From Paramoeba atlantica (lineage: Eukaryota; Discosea): a stretch of DNA of 64,000 bases. The stretch spans positions 124,001-188,000 of the forward strand of contig CDRNVI010000045.1 in assembly GCA_977017575.1 (NCBI GenBank). Reading direction: 5' to 3'. A model generated the notes under the pieces. It saw nothing but the letters and a program-made list of their open reading frames with translations. It did no database searches and had not been told where the DNA came from. Of this stretch, positions 29,353 to 39,519 are shown in pieces; position 1 is the first letter of the stretch, and the number at the start of each line of letters is the position of its first letter. A program made the position numbers and the translations under genes.

Positions 29353-29689
29353 CATGCCCAGCTCGAGACGGCGGTAACGACAATGAAAATTCGCTACAAC
29401 AAATACCGTATACCCCCCAGTAATAGAATCGAAGAAGCATTTGAAGAAGCATTGCCTCTGTTTTTGTCATCCCCCGAACCCATTAGCGCACGCCCCTACG
29501 GTACCAGTTTTGTACCGCGGCATGCGCTATCTGGGCGTTCCCCTTTTAGATGGCTACCCCGATTGCCATGATAATCGATTTTGGACCCACTGCCCCCCCC
29601 GTTTAAGCACACCTCGTTTTCCGTGAAAAGTGCGCTTAAACGAGGGGGTCTGAATCAGTACATAAAAACAATTTGTACATAAAAACACA

Positions 29690-29895
29690 CGCTGGGAACG
29701 AATTACAGCTCCCACTCCATCAAACACGGAGCCATTCAGACATTAATGAAGCAGGTGGCGAAGGGGAATGTAACCTTAGATCAAGTAATGTCGCTAGAAA
29801 AGCACAAGCAGCTTCCTACCCTGCTGAGATATGCAGGGATGAACGAAACCACGGCGTTGGCCCTCGGAAGTCAGAAAATAACGAACCTCTTATAA
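29690..29895 (+). mobile_element. tyrosine-recombinase retroelement fragment (recombinase C-terminus)
   Basis: Fossil. The visible part is the C-terminal end of a tyrosine recombinase of the DIRS/VIPER kind (SHSIKHGAIQTLMKQ, then SLEKHKQLPTLLRYAG). Such elements carry a recombinase upstream of a reverse transcriptase. A reverse-transcriptase fragment on the same strand lies at 35823-36735, with a SINE-like repeat and a LINE between. The element is incomplete and broken in several places; age is not recent, judging by the loss of most of its length. Confidence 0.6.
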
Positions 29896-30048
29896 GATCA
29901 TTAGAATTTCAAGGCGGGTACCTTGACATTACACGAAAATCACAGCTAACGCGAAGAAGAACGCTAACTCGTATGTACCGTCCTACGCAACTACCAACAT
30001 TCGAAGAAATGAAGACACTTCCGCTGCATGCTAAATCAGTGTCGCCGT

Positions 30049-30492
30049 TAAATATGCGCCAGCTAATTGGGCAAATGTTACAGCCAGTATTTTTTTTTCT
30101 TTTTTTTTTTGGTATACGAGTTGAAAACAAGCAATCAAATTAGCAATTCTTTTTTCTTTCCACAGATGTATCTTTTTTCTCAGCCCAAAACTAGCAATTT
30201 AGTCTCCCCTAAGTACATACTACAAACAAGAAAAACAGTAAAAATTAAAACAAGCAATACATTCCCAATCCATTCGCGCGTTCCGGACCGGGTCTTTCGA
30301 CCTCTCCACGGCCTGACTTGTGAACCCTTCCCTTGTTATATGGGAGGGCGCAGGCGCGGGCCTGTGTCGACAGCGACACGGTCACGAAACAGGATGCTGG
30401 CCGACGGGGAGGAGATTCACTACCCGTGTACTACCTCACTTGGGGTACCTAAATATGCGCCAGCTAATTGGGCAAATGTTACAGCCAGTATT
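30049..30492 (-). mobile_element. SINE-like retroposed repeat with 43-bp direct repeats
   Basis: A 43-bp sequence beginning TAAATATGCGCCAGCTAATT occurs at 30049-30091 and, unchanged, at 30450-30492. Between them lies a 358-bp non-coding body that ends, on the minus strand, in an A-rich tail (T-runs at 30090-30110). This is the layout of target-primed retroposition with a long target duplication. Near the minus-strand 5' end, TAGTACACGGG fits a pol III A box; a convincing B box is not visible. About 230 bp of the body recur at 11270-11510. The flanking duplicated sequence belongs to a retroelement remnant. Confidence 0.6.
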
Positions 30493-30744
30493 ATTTTTTT
30501 TTTTGCAATTAATAGGGGGGAAGAGTATGAGTTCTAACTTTCTATGAATGTACGGTATCACTTTCTTACTTACTTTCCTACTTACTTTACTTCGCCCTTA
30601 TCAACTTCGCCCGCTTCTCTCCCTTATCTCCACCCCCCAAAGAAATCATCCGCGACTTCCCGACTTCTCCCGCTTCTTCCCCCCCCCGAGCATCCATCCG
30701 CGCCTTCCAAACTTTGCCCTCCTCTTTCCCTCACTTCCCCCCCC
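30493..30744. repeat. pyrimidine-rich tract beside the LINE 3' end
   Basis: From about 30560 the plus strand is almost free of G: repeated CTTACTT, CGCGACTTCCCGACTTCTCC and CCATCCGCGCCTTCC units. It abuts the A-tail of the LINE. It could be a preferred target or an expanded microsatellite. No gene. Confidence 0.5.
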
Positions 30745-33700
30745 TTTTTTTTTTATCATGCAGTATGACTGCAGAGATTGTCACCTAAGAAAAATACACG
30801 CAGATCATGTATAAACCCCGCACAAAACGGGTTTCCCTTAAGCTTTTCATCATCGCTATATGCTGGCTTCCGTCCAGCTCGGGTTATCGCGGTTTTGAAA
30901 AACCGCGAAACTTCCTCGTATTGCTCTTTTGACAAGCTTCTGTCGACATTGCGAGGCGGTGGCCTTGTTACCTCCGAAAAGTGAGTTGAGCGCTCGCGTA
31001 GAGGAGTTGAGCTTCCCTCTGGCCCCCACTTCGATGACAAGAAGAAAGGTTGCCGGGTTAGTCATTTTCCTTTCGAGAAACAGATTCCCGTACTTCCGCA
31101 CTTTCCGCTCATGTGAGGATAAAAAGTTTTCCTCCCACGGAGAAGTGAGCTCAAGTATGAACTCAGTACCATTATGTAGCTTGATCCACCCATCAGGTCT
31201 AAGGGCCGTGTCCTGTTGACTTAGCCATGTTGGGGGGTTTCGGTAAAGAGAAAGATCAAAGTGGTACTGCGCTGTTTCTGGGGATGCTCTTACGGCATCT
31301 GCGATAGCGTGGAGTATAAGATCATGGCGGAACGTGTAGCGGCCCTGTTCAAGGGCCACCTTGCACCCTGTGAGGACATGTCGAACTGTCTGCACCTCCT
31401 CATTGCAAATGGGACACTTTGTGTCCGTGTGCGTACTTAGACCCCAACGACGCAGTGCTGAACGAGTAGGTAGTGGTATTTGGGTCAACACAGATGCAGT
31501 AAACCGGGAGAGTGCCTCACTGTTGATGTTACATACCGCAGCAGCAAAGTCTTTCGCAAGTTCGTCCTCAGTGGCCATACGGAACCACTGTGCCGCTATG
31601 GGAGCCCGTCGTTGCACGGATTCGGAAAGGTGTCGCTCGTATTCACTCTCAATGAACCGCCGTGTCGCCACACGGTCTTCTCGTCGGTCGTACAGTTCAA
31701 CTACTGGTTGGACGTGTCCCGTTGAGCGCTTGTGCAGTTCCCTGCGGATGCGGTGTCTTAAAGCCTGTTGCACAGCCGGGTCACGTGATTTCTGCATTTG
31801 CTCGACCAGTGTACTCGTGCAGAGTATCCACAGCTTTGAGAAACTAGTTAAGGCCCACCCCCGCTCAGAATAGAGAAGTTCGCTGGTTGCAGTTTTGGCC
31901 ATATTCACCCATTTCCGAATGTGTGTAGTCGTAAGCTTTTGCAGCCGCAGGATGAAATTCAGTGTGATTCCCGGATTTACCGTCAGAACGTAGCGTAGAC
32001 GGGAAATAATGACGTTATTGTAGACCCAGAGGCGGGCGGGCGTATCCATGGCACTTTCAGATACGTTGATAAGCCAGTGGCGTAGTTGTGTACGGAGACT
32101 CTTGAACAACACTTTCCCTTGTTGGGCTCCAGGCGCTAGCGTCATGCCCAGAAACTGATTGCCTTTGTCGCAAACGTGGGGTATGCTTTCGCCGCCGGCA
32201 CGGATGCGCGGTCTGTGGGTTTTGTATCCTCCATCCGCTACAGCCATATACTGAAGCCGACATTTCTGTACATTTAGCCGCATGCCTAATCTGGCGAGCA
32301 CCTTTACCAGGGCGTTAGTAACATGCCGCATTTCTTCGGGTGATTTGGTAATGACGGCAAGGTCGTCCGCAAACGCCTTAAGGAATGATTCTTGCCCGCC
32401 CCATGTGATGCCATATCCTGGAAAGCTGGATCGAAGGTACCTTAAAACTACCTCCATCGCAAGGTTGAATAGCACAGGAGATAGGGTGTCGCCTTGAAGA
32501 ACGCCTCGTTCAACGGGAATGTGGTTAGTCAACCCCTCAGCACACTTGACTCGGAGAGAAGCACTGGTATAGAGGGAGTGAACATATTCGATGATAATCG
32601 GCGACACCTTTGCCCATTGCAATACTTGGAAGAGGATCGAGTGTGGAAGAGAACCAAAGGCGTTTTTCAGGTCGAATTGACCCAAGCAGTATTGCCGTTT
32701 GTGCTGCCTCTGAAAATCCAGCAGTTCACAAAGCGCTTGCGTGTGTTCGATGGTTCCATTGACATTGGGGAGAAAGCCTTTTTGTATGGTCGTGTCGATG
32801 ATCCCTGTGCTGACAGCGTGACTCAGAAGTTTGTGTCCTATGATTGAGTGGAGTAGCTTCCCCAGACAGCTGGTCAGGCTGATAGGGCGCCAGTTCGACA
32901 GTTTATCCGTAGCCCCCCCTTTGTGGATGAGTCGAGTCACCGCTTGTTTCCAGTGGGTTGGACCTACGGAGTGTTTGAGTAGGTCGTTGAATACTTGGGC
33001 GATGAAGGGGTACAGCTCAGTGCAGCGTCGGAGGAAGGCGTTACTTATGGTGTCAGGACCTGGTGCAGCGGACGGTCGCTTGGAGGAGATAGCCGCGGCT
33101 ATGGTTTGCACGTCAATATCTTCCCACTTCATTTCGCTTTCGTTTCCAGCGCCAAGAAGATCAGTGGGGGGTAGAGTGTGGGTTTCGTTGCCAATGCTTA
33201 GTGTGTCCTTGAAGAACGTTTCAATATCTGCCTGTGGACAATTCGGGAAAATCGTTGGCTGTTTTCGCATCTTCTCGTTATTTTCGAGGCATTCCCCTCC
33301 TGCCGTCCAGGGGTTCCGTTGAAATCTGTCCGTCACCCATCTTTTCTCCCTTTCACGTCGCAGGAGATTTGCTTCTTCTGTGTAGAGGTTGCGGGCTTTC
33401 GTGGCTTCTTTTATGTTGCGTATCAGGCGGTCTCTTTCCGAGCGGCCGTGTGTGTAAGAGAGTGGACGTTTTAATTGGCGGATATGTCCAGAAAGTTCCT
33501 TTGCTGAGCGATCGTAGCTGAGAGGTCGTGAAGCACGTGAAGCACGTTTGGTGTGGCCAGTCGTCGAACATAGCTTGAATCCTTTCGTTGGGTCAGCCTC
33601 CCGCGCGATTTCATAAGCCGAGACTGCTATGCAGGCAGTTAACAAATCGGCATGTCGCAGTGCTTCAGTTGGGGTTGCAGCTGGTTTAAGGTATTTCTCA

Positions 33701-35740
33701 CATCGTTCGAACGACTTCTTGATTGCGCGTTGCCATTGCTCATGAGAAAGACTAGCCATTACTCGCCCTCCTTCAATCGTACGCAAGGTACTCAGCAAGT
33801 CTTCCGCAGTTTCTGGGCTTCCTGAACGATCGTTGCGCGTTCTCATCCGTTGTGATTGCAGAATCGTGCGTACATTCGGTATACTATTTGGTTGCGTGTC
33901 ATGATGTGGTAAATCCTGCTGCGTTGTACCCTGCACCTGTGTCTCGGTTTCTTCAATCACAACTATTCGGGCCTGTGTGTGATGTGCGGTCGTTTCGGCT
34001 TGCTGTTGGTCCTGTGGCATGTTCCTGTTCGTCTCGGGGTAACGTTGCGCTGCGGATCCGGTTGCATGGCCATCCCTTGTGCGTGCAGGGGCTGTGTTTT
34101 CGTTGGTACGCGTGCTCCCTGTGGTGAAGCCCCATGAAAGAAGATTGCGCAGGCTCCAGCGACTCGAGCCCGATCGGGTATCTTTAACTGGGCTTTGGAC
34201 ACCTTCCTTACAACACTTGTGCTTACATTCTTCCTTGTTGTGGCACAGGTGTTTGCAGGGTCTGTGCGAGGATTCTTCCCCCTCCGGTACCGTAGATGTG
34301 TCAGAAATTTTCCTTGCAGATGTTGGCTGTATGTGCTGCGCGTGCAGATCACGAGTGGAGGCAACATAGGTTTCATTATGTGGAATTCCAGGTCTACTGG
34401 GGTCGGTGGGTGTAGAACTATCTACCAGCACGCCAACTTTGCAACATCCATGTTTGCAATTCTGTTTGTCCCGACAGACATGCTTGCATGGCCGCCTTGT
34501 TGTGCTGTACATAGTCTGGTGTGGCTCATCTCGTAGTTGTGTCGAGTCGGTGTGGGGACTCTGAATCGTTTCCGTGGGTCGGTGCGTGCCTGCTTGAGAG
34601 GCCGGATCACATTCACCGCCTATTTTGCAACATGGGTGAAGGCATGTTAGTTTGTTTAGACATCGATACGCGCAGGGCTGTGAAAGCGTATACCCAGGTC
34701 TGGAGGCTGTTTGCTGCACTGCTACTAGAGCAGTAGGAGCCGCTTCAACGAGCTGACGAGCATTCAGATCGGAGGCAGGGTCGGTAATAGGCTCGGATTC
34801 AATGCCCACTTTACAGCACGGATGTAGACATGTTTGTTTGCTTAGGCATCGGTGTGCGCACGGCTGCGAACGCGTGGACTCAGGTCGTCTGGGCGCTGTT
34901 GAATGTGGCGAAGCGTCAACCATGGAACCTGCTTCACCGAGCTGGCGCGCGTTCGGATCGGAGGCAGGGTCGGGAATAGGTTCGGATTCAATGCCCACTT
35001 TACAGCATGGATGGAGACATGTTAGTTTGTTTAGGCATCGGTGCGCGCACGGCTGCGTACGTAACGACCGTGTTCCTCGAGAATCATTCGGTTGCCTCGG
35101 CGCGCGAATTGCGAATGGCTCATCATACGAGATCTTGGGATTTTCCCAAGGGATTTCGTCGGACGTCTGTTCCCTCTGCGATACGTGGGTTATGTCGAAG
35201 GATGCCAATCCTGGGATATCGTGACCAGCCAGTTTCTTCTTAATCGCCCTACCGAGTGTGCCAGGGCAAGAGTATTGTTGGCTGAGATTCAGGACTTCGT
35301 CTGCGTGCGCCGCGGTCCAGCTGGCGTGTCGAAAAATGCGGTGGGGCGGCGCAGTTTCTTTGAACACAAAGTGTTCACAAGCTTCTTCGTCCATCACTTC
35401 TTGTAAGGTGCATTTCTCGATTAGAATACCATCGGTTCTCTTCGCTCCAGTATCCAAAGTGCGTGCCAAGGAAAGCTCCGCTGTGATTTCTGTATTAAAG
35501 TGTTTCTTTTCAGTAAGGAAGGAGGCCGCCGCGTGAATATCGGAGAAGTATATCCAAAGCGAGGAAGTCGAGTGTCTGATTTTAATCGGTATTGCGCGCT
35601 GCTGAGTGAAGTGGAAGCTGTGCTTACGCGATGATTTTGCGCCAGCAGATCCTCGAGGGAGGTCGCCTTGCGCTTGGGGGGCAGAGGTGGAGGGGGGAAG
35701 TGCCATGCCCCAGTAGGGGAGGATAACAGTTAGTACAAAT
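30745..35740 (-). mobile_element. LINE retrotransposon, apparently full length
   Basis: A non-LTR element whose minus-strand 3' end is an A-run of 10 (30745-30754), about 100 bp after the stop. The 5' end lies between 35706 and about 35800 and was not fixed. One long frame fills it. It is inserted between two remnants of a tyrosine-recombinase retroelement. No clear target duplication was seen. Confidence 0.8.
30856..35706 (-). CDS. LINE polyprotein: zinc modules, reverse transcriptase, REL endonuclease
   Basis: 1616 intact codons from an ATG at 35706. Residues about 225-515 hold five repeated modules with the pattern PC-x-(H/Y)-x-C-x2-K-x2-C-x-H-x-CCK-x-G (near 229, 292, 355, 417 and 494), like the zinc motif of HFM1/MER3 helicases. 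The reverse transcriptase covers about 880-1170: HKGGATDKLSNWRPISLTSC, QFDLKNAFGSLPHS, GVLQGDTLSPVLFNLAMEVV and the catalytic FADD at about 1113 (YADD variant). Near 1434 is the knuckle CPICNEEVQTVRHVLTGC, then RPDGWIK...FILELTSPWEEN (about 1503), a PD-(D/E)xK restriction-like endonuclease. The order knuckle-REL at the C-terminus marks the R2/R4/NeSL/CRE group, usually target-site-specific. There is no apurinic endonuclease domain. Confidence 0.85.
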   Translation of the reverse strand: MALPPSTSAPQAQGDLPRGSAGAKSSRKHSFHFTQQRAIPIKIRHSTSSLWIYFSDIHAAASFLTEKKHFNTEITAELSLARTLDTGAKRTDGILIEKCTLQEVMDEEACEHFVFKETAPPHRIFRHASWTAAHADEVLNLSQQYSCPGTLGRAIKKKLAGHDIPGLASFDITHVSQREQTSDEIPWENPKISYDEPFAIRAPRQPNDSRGTRSLRTQPCAHRCLNKLTCLHPCCKVGIESEPIPDPASDPNARQLGEAGSMVDASPHSTAPRRPESTRSQPCAHRCLSKQTCLHPCCKVGIESEPITDPASDLNARQLVEAAPTALVAVQQTASRPGYTLSQPCAYRCLNKLTCLHPCCKIGGECDPASQAGTHRPTETIQSPHTDSTQLRDEPHQTMYSTTRRPCKHVCRDKQNCKHGCCKVGVLVDSSTPTDPSRPGIPHNETYVASTRDLHAQHIQPTSARKISDTSTVPEGEESSHRPCKHLCHNKEECKHKCCKEGVQSPVKDTRSGSSRWSLRNLLSWGFTTGSTRTNENTAPARTRDGHATGSAAQRYPETNRNMPQDQQQAETTAHHTQARIVVIEETETQVQGTTQQDLPHHDTQPNSIPNVRTILQSQRMRTRNDRSGSPETAEDLLSTLRTIEGGRVMASLSHEQWQRAIKKSFERCEKYLKPAATPTEALRHADLLTACIAVSAYEIAREADPTKGFKLCSTTGHTKRASRASRPLSYDRSAKELSGHIRQLKRPLSYTHGRSERDRLIRNIKEATKARNLYTEEANLLRREREKRWVTDRFQRNPWTAGGECLENNEKMRKQPTIFPNCPQADIETFFKDTLSIGNETHTLPPTDLLGAGNESEMKWEDIDVQTIAAAISSKRPSAAPGPDTISNAFLRRCTELYPFIAQVFNDLLKHSVGPTHWKQAVTRLIHKGGATDKLSNWRPISLTSCLGKLLHSIIGHKLLSHAVSTGIIDTTIQKGFLPNVNGTIEHTQALCELLDFQRQHKRQYCLGQFDLKNAFGSLPHSILFQVLQWAKVSPIIIEYVHSLYTSASLRVKCAEGLTNHIPVERGVLQGDTLSPVLFNLAMEVVLRYLRSSFPGYGITWGGQESFLKAFADDLAVITKSPEEMRHVTNALVKVLARLGMRLNVQKCRLQYMAVADGGYKTHRPRIRAGGESIPHVCDKGNQFLGMTLAPGAQQGKVLFKSLRTQLRHWLINVSESAMDTPARLWVYNNVIISRLRYVLTVNPGITLNFILRLQKLTTTHIRKWVNMAKTATSELLYSERGWALTSFSKLWILCTSTLVEQMQKSRDPAVQQALRHRIRRELHKRSTGHVQPVVELYDRREDRVATRRFIESEYERHLSESVQRRAPIAAQWFRMATEDELAKDFAAAVCNINSEALSRFTASVLTQIPLPTRSALRRWGLSTHTDTKCPICNEEVQTVRHVLTGCKVALEQGRYTFRHDLILHAIADAVRASPETAQYHFDLSLYRNPPTWLSQQDTALRPDGWIKLHNGTEFILELTSPWEENFLSSHERKVRKYGNLFLERKMTNPATFLLVIEVGARGKLNSSTRALNSLFGGNKATASQCRQKLVKRAIRGSFAVFQNRDNPSWTEASI

Positions 35741-35822
35741 GATGAAATAATTCAACAAGGTACAGAAAGAGAGATTTCAGTACATATGGGACCTCCTCAT
35801 AAATCCACAACACCTGCACCCA

Positions 35823-36735
35823 ATGAACGCAAGCCCTGCAGTTACATCCAAAAAATTGAGTATAAAAGACGTTTGCGATTTAATGGCATTAGACATTATT
35901 CGCAGGGTACCTGACGAGATATTAATTAACAGTCCTACCAAGGGCTTGATACGGCCTTTTACAAGTGTTGAAGAACGCGATTCAGGGAATCGGCGTCGTT
36001 TTGCATACTGGCCACGTCAGCACAATGAATATTTGAAGGAGTTCTACATTGCTAAAATACCAAATGGACATCCAGCATGGTACATACCACGCGTGAAAGA
36101 GCCGTGTGCAATAAAACGAGACCTTACATGCGGATTCTTTCAATTTGAGTTGCCGAAGGAAGCGCGGGAATATTATCGATTTGCATATCAAGTAGAAACT
36201 TACGAACTCAATAGAATGCCAATGGGCCATACTTGCTCAGCTGAATTGCAAGAGATAGCAACTGCCGTGTTGGCAGGCCATCCGGTGTATGCAAAAGTTC
36301 CGGCTCCAAACAACGGTGAGATTGACGTGTACATATCTCGACGGTATACGTTTTTCGGGTCCAGAAAAGGAATGCGCGTCTTATGAACAATGACTGGAAG
36401 AGCGAGCACACGACCTCTCTGTGACGTTTAAAATACCAGATTCGTACTTGGGAAAAAATTACGTTTTTTGGGGAGTTGAATATGACCACAGCAACCAACA
36501 GAGCCGAATTTCAGAGCGGTTTATTAAGAAGATCCCAACACAATTACCAACAGAAGCTCCCCTACATGTTTATGAAAGTTTAATCGCAAGACTTACATAC
36601 ATGTATGCATCAATCGTCCTTGGAATACTACTACCAAAATACTATTGGGTTTTAAAGTACATGCGTCGCCAGCTATCAGAGTGGACAAGAGGAGTGCCAA
36701 ACTCCTCGCTTATCATTTTCTTACCTTTTGAGTAA
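35823..36735 (+). mobile_element. tyrosine-recombinase retroelement fragment (reverse transcriptase)
   Basis: Fossil. Reverse-transcriptase palm region related to that at 60231-61348 (shared RMPMGH and AIKRDL/AMKRDL motifs), of DIRS/VIPER type. It is incomplete, lacking the RNase H part, and broken. It is on the same strand as the recombinase fragment at 29690 and is probably part of the same old copy, parted by later insertions (inference). Confidence 0.75.
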
Positions 36736-36879
36736 TGTCTCGGCTGAAAGCGGGCAGCGTGTTGGCGGAGTAATTATTTACTGTTTTTTGTATGTGCTTA
36801 TTATTCGTGATATTTTACCAATTTCTATTGTTTATGCAGGTATGTAATAACTTTTTACTGCTACTACTATTTATCATGT

Positions 36880-37485
36880 CAATTGGGCCACTGACAGGCT
36901 GGATCAGGTCTCCAGAACCAGCCCCCCGAGTTGGACCCCTCGCCAACCCCTTAACATCTACCCCCACCCCATCATTCGCCACAGAACCCCCTCATCATAC
37001 GAAAAAGAGCCTTTCGATGGAGGATAAGCTGTCGATCAGCAGATCGAGTGAATCCATAAAATCGCTTTCCAAAAAGCAACACGTTTCAGAGCAATGTGTC
37101 TACCAAATAAAACAAGAAGGACCTGAGGTATATCAAGAACGCATCAATCGTGGGGGGAGAAATCGCAAAAGAGAACGGGGTGCGAATTCTGCGCGCAGAG
37201 CTGCGGAAGAAAAATGACACGCTGAACTTGAGTATATAAACTTGAGTATATGAACTTGAGTATGTTGGCTGCACACATTTCTATCAACAAATCTGTTGTT
37301 TTCGAACTCATGCAACGTCACGGAGTATTCGAAAGCAGATCGGAAGGCTCTTTGTCCGAGAAATCGAAAGAACGGATCTACAAAAACTTTAAGTATGCTT
37401 TCGGTTGGTCTTGGCAGCGTTTTGGGAGAAAACGCGTTATTGCACCTGCAGATCTTGAGACTAGAATCGTCTCTTGATCGAGGCA
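36880..37485 (+). pseudogene. pogo/CENP-B-like transposase N-terminal fragment
   Basis: MEDKLSISRSSESIKSLSKK, then HVSEQCVYQIKQEG, is a CENP-B/Psq helix-turn-helix. After a frame change at about 37215, INKSVVFELMQRHG...YKNFKYAFGWSWQRFGRKR and IAPADLE align with the transposase at 1-972 (LTKSIVIDLIRQN, YGWVWRRWGR, LAPADVE). The fragment stops abruptly at 37485, where hAT-type sequence begins. A Pro-rich leader (36900-36990) precedes it. Truncated and frameshifted. Confidence 0.65.
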
Positions 37486-37980
37486 GCTGTACACGCAGCA
37501 TCGCATTCGTCAACCGAGCATACAACGGGGTCTCGATGGCCACTCAGCTCATTCAGTGCTTGAAGAACAGTCTGGGGGAAACTCGAGTTCTAAAGCTCAA
37601 ATTCCTTATGGTCGATGTTATTTAAATCCTATGACAACGATGTTATTAAATCCTATGAGGCTGCCTTTGCTCGAGGCTTCGCTTCACATTTTCCATGTAT
37701 TTCCCTCTTGTCTTGCATAGGTCATACGTTGAATAATGTATGCAAGACTACATTAAAGATTTATGAAGATCTTCCATGCTTCAAATTCAGGTGCGCATTG
37801 GCGCACGCTTTTTATTCAGGGGGCAAGACATCGGCACAGAAAGGAAAGTACAAAGGAATCGCTCTGTTACACTCGCTCGCTCGTTTTGAAGACAACGTCA
37901 CGAACGCCGAAACGCTGTTTCGCCAGGGCACCCGCACCCTTGCTACAGGGCACCCTTGTCTTCCTACCATGGAGTAAAGC
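37486..37980 (+). pseudogene. hAT transposase internal fragment
   Basis: Related to residues about 225-385 of the hAT transposase at 11658-13856: AYNGVSMATQLIQCLK, GETRVLKLKFLMVD, LLSCIGHTLNNVCKTTLKIY, FYSGGKTSAQKGKYKGIAL. The frame changes once near 37620, where a stretch equal to about 25 residues is missing and ATCCTATGA is duplicated. Both ends are missing. Confidence 0.75.
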
Positions 37981-39519
37981 CTTTGTGCGAAATACAAAAC
38001 TCGATTGCTTATTCATTTGTGCTTTCCTAATGAACTTTCCCAAAAGAGATCCTTTGGGCGTGCAATTTAATCTCATTAATTAGCATCAAAAAATTCAGGC
38101 TTTTTCAATTGGGCTTCTTTTTCGCGTACACAGCTCCGTTTTTTTCTCTCTTTCTGATATCTCGATCTTCTCGTATCTGGGATTTCTATGGCTTGTCTCG
38201 GTGTCGTCCATTACAACTGATCATCACCTAGGGCTTCGCGAATTTCTTCCCACGAACTCAGCGTCACACTTTGACGTGACTCAATCATATATCTTCTCCG
38301 AAGAGATGTGGTCTCCTCACTTTCCGCGTAGGTAGCGGTGCGGGTGCTTCGCGCGGGGAGTAAAATCTACGACGCGAGGTCCTGGTCTCAACCGCAGCAG
38401 ACGCCCGACTGCTGAGGCGAAAAATATAAAGAAAGCTTTTATGCTTTCTTTATAGTTATTCGGACCCCTGCATAAAAGAAATGAAAGCAAGGATCTTGGA
38501 CTCCTCTAGCAAAAAGGTTGGCGCTCCCAGGCTCTTCTAGGCGCTTCCAGGCGCTCCCATCCAGAGTCACCCCTCTTAGTATTTAATTTTGCTCAACTCT
38601 ACGAACCGCTAAATAGGACGGAACTAACGTATAGAAACTAATGTAGAAAAAATGCAACGAATAATCAGCCGGTAGACCGCTTCAGCGTGTATTTCTAGGA
38701 GCAAATTAGCGAAAATTAAAGAAATTACAGGGCAATGTAAAGGATGGGGGTCATACTCTTCTACGAATAATGTACCCCCCTACTTAAGTGTCACCGTTTT
38801 CGGGAAAAGGGACAATTAAATGGTGGGGTACAGTACTAGTACAATTTGCCGCCGTGGTAGTCTGCGGGACGCGAATCTATTAGACGAAACAAAGAGTCAC
38901 CCCCGCTAGAAGCCGCGAAATGCGATCACCAACCAGGGCAAGCAAAGACTGAGCTGTACGCTGTGAGGAGTGCATTGGGGGGGACGTCAATTCGATTCTA
39001 TATCTATATTTCGATTCATTCTTAAGAACTGCACTTCAGTTAGCTATACGTTCTATGCACGCTGCATTGGTATTTATTCTCTTCGGTGATACTTGTAGGA
39101 AGTATGCGTTGTTTTCCAACATGAAATAAAGAACACGCGCGTGTCAATCATTGTTGTGAAGCTTGTGTACCTAAGCGTCAAAAATTAAACCAGTTTATTA
39201 GCACTATAACAATACTTAAAAAGTGGTTTTCTTGTTTCGTATAAAGGAACTTCTACGAACTCCTGTAAGTTGACTATGCAGAAAAAGTCATCAAGCGATT
39301 GACCCAATTCACATAAGTAATAACCAATCAAAAACATGATTGTCACGAAATTGCATTCGATACCAAAAATACATCAATTATATTGAAAGTTCGATTTACA
39401 CATTCTGCCTCGATTTACACATGCTGTTATCTGGAGTACACACATTATGTCTGCATGACACTTCGTGCGGTAAAAACTCCTTCCACCTCTTTCATTACTC
39501 TTACTACGTTTACAAAAGA
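37981..39519. other. 1.5-kb spacer downstream of the PUF gene
   Basis: No gene is established. A minus-strand frame at 38211-38368 (about 51 codons, ending LSSWEEIREALGDDQL) looks like the C-terminus of a protein but has no identifiable upstream exon. A hairpin (ATAAAGAAAGC / GCTTTCTTTAT) at 38433-38455 is followed by TATAGTTATTCGGACCCCTG, shared with about 2132-2151. The rest includes the presumed 3' untranslated region of the PUF gene. No tRNA or rRNA is seen. Confidence 0.45.

Noticed and set aside
36792-36880. Hydrophobic start (LLFVIFYQFLLFMQVCNNFLL) as a membrane protein
   Set aside because: It runs straight into a Pro-rich leader and a transposase DNA-binding domain; the hydrophobic residues are T-rich non-coding sequence read through.
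38624-38665. AACTAACG followed by TATAGAAACTAATG, like the start of a trypanosome spliced leader
   Set aside because: Only the first eight bases match; there is no donor-like GT after 39 nt, no Sm site and no T-run terminator downstream.
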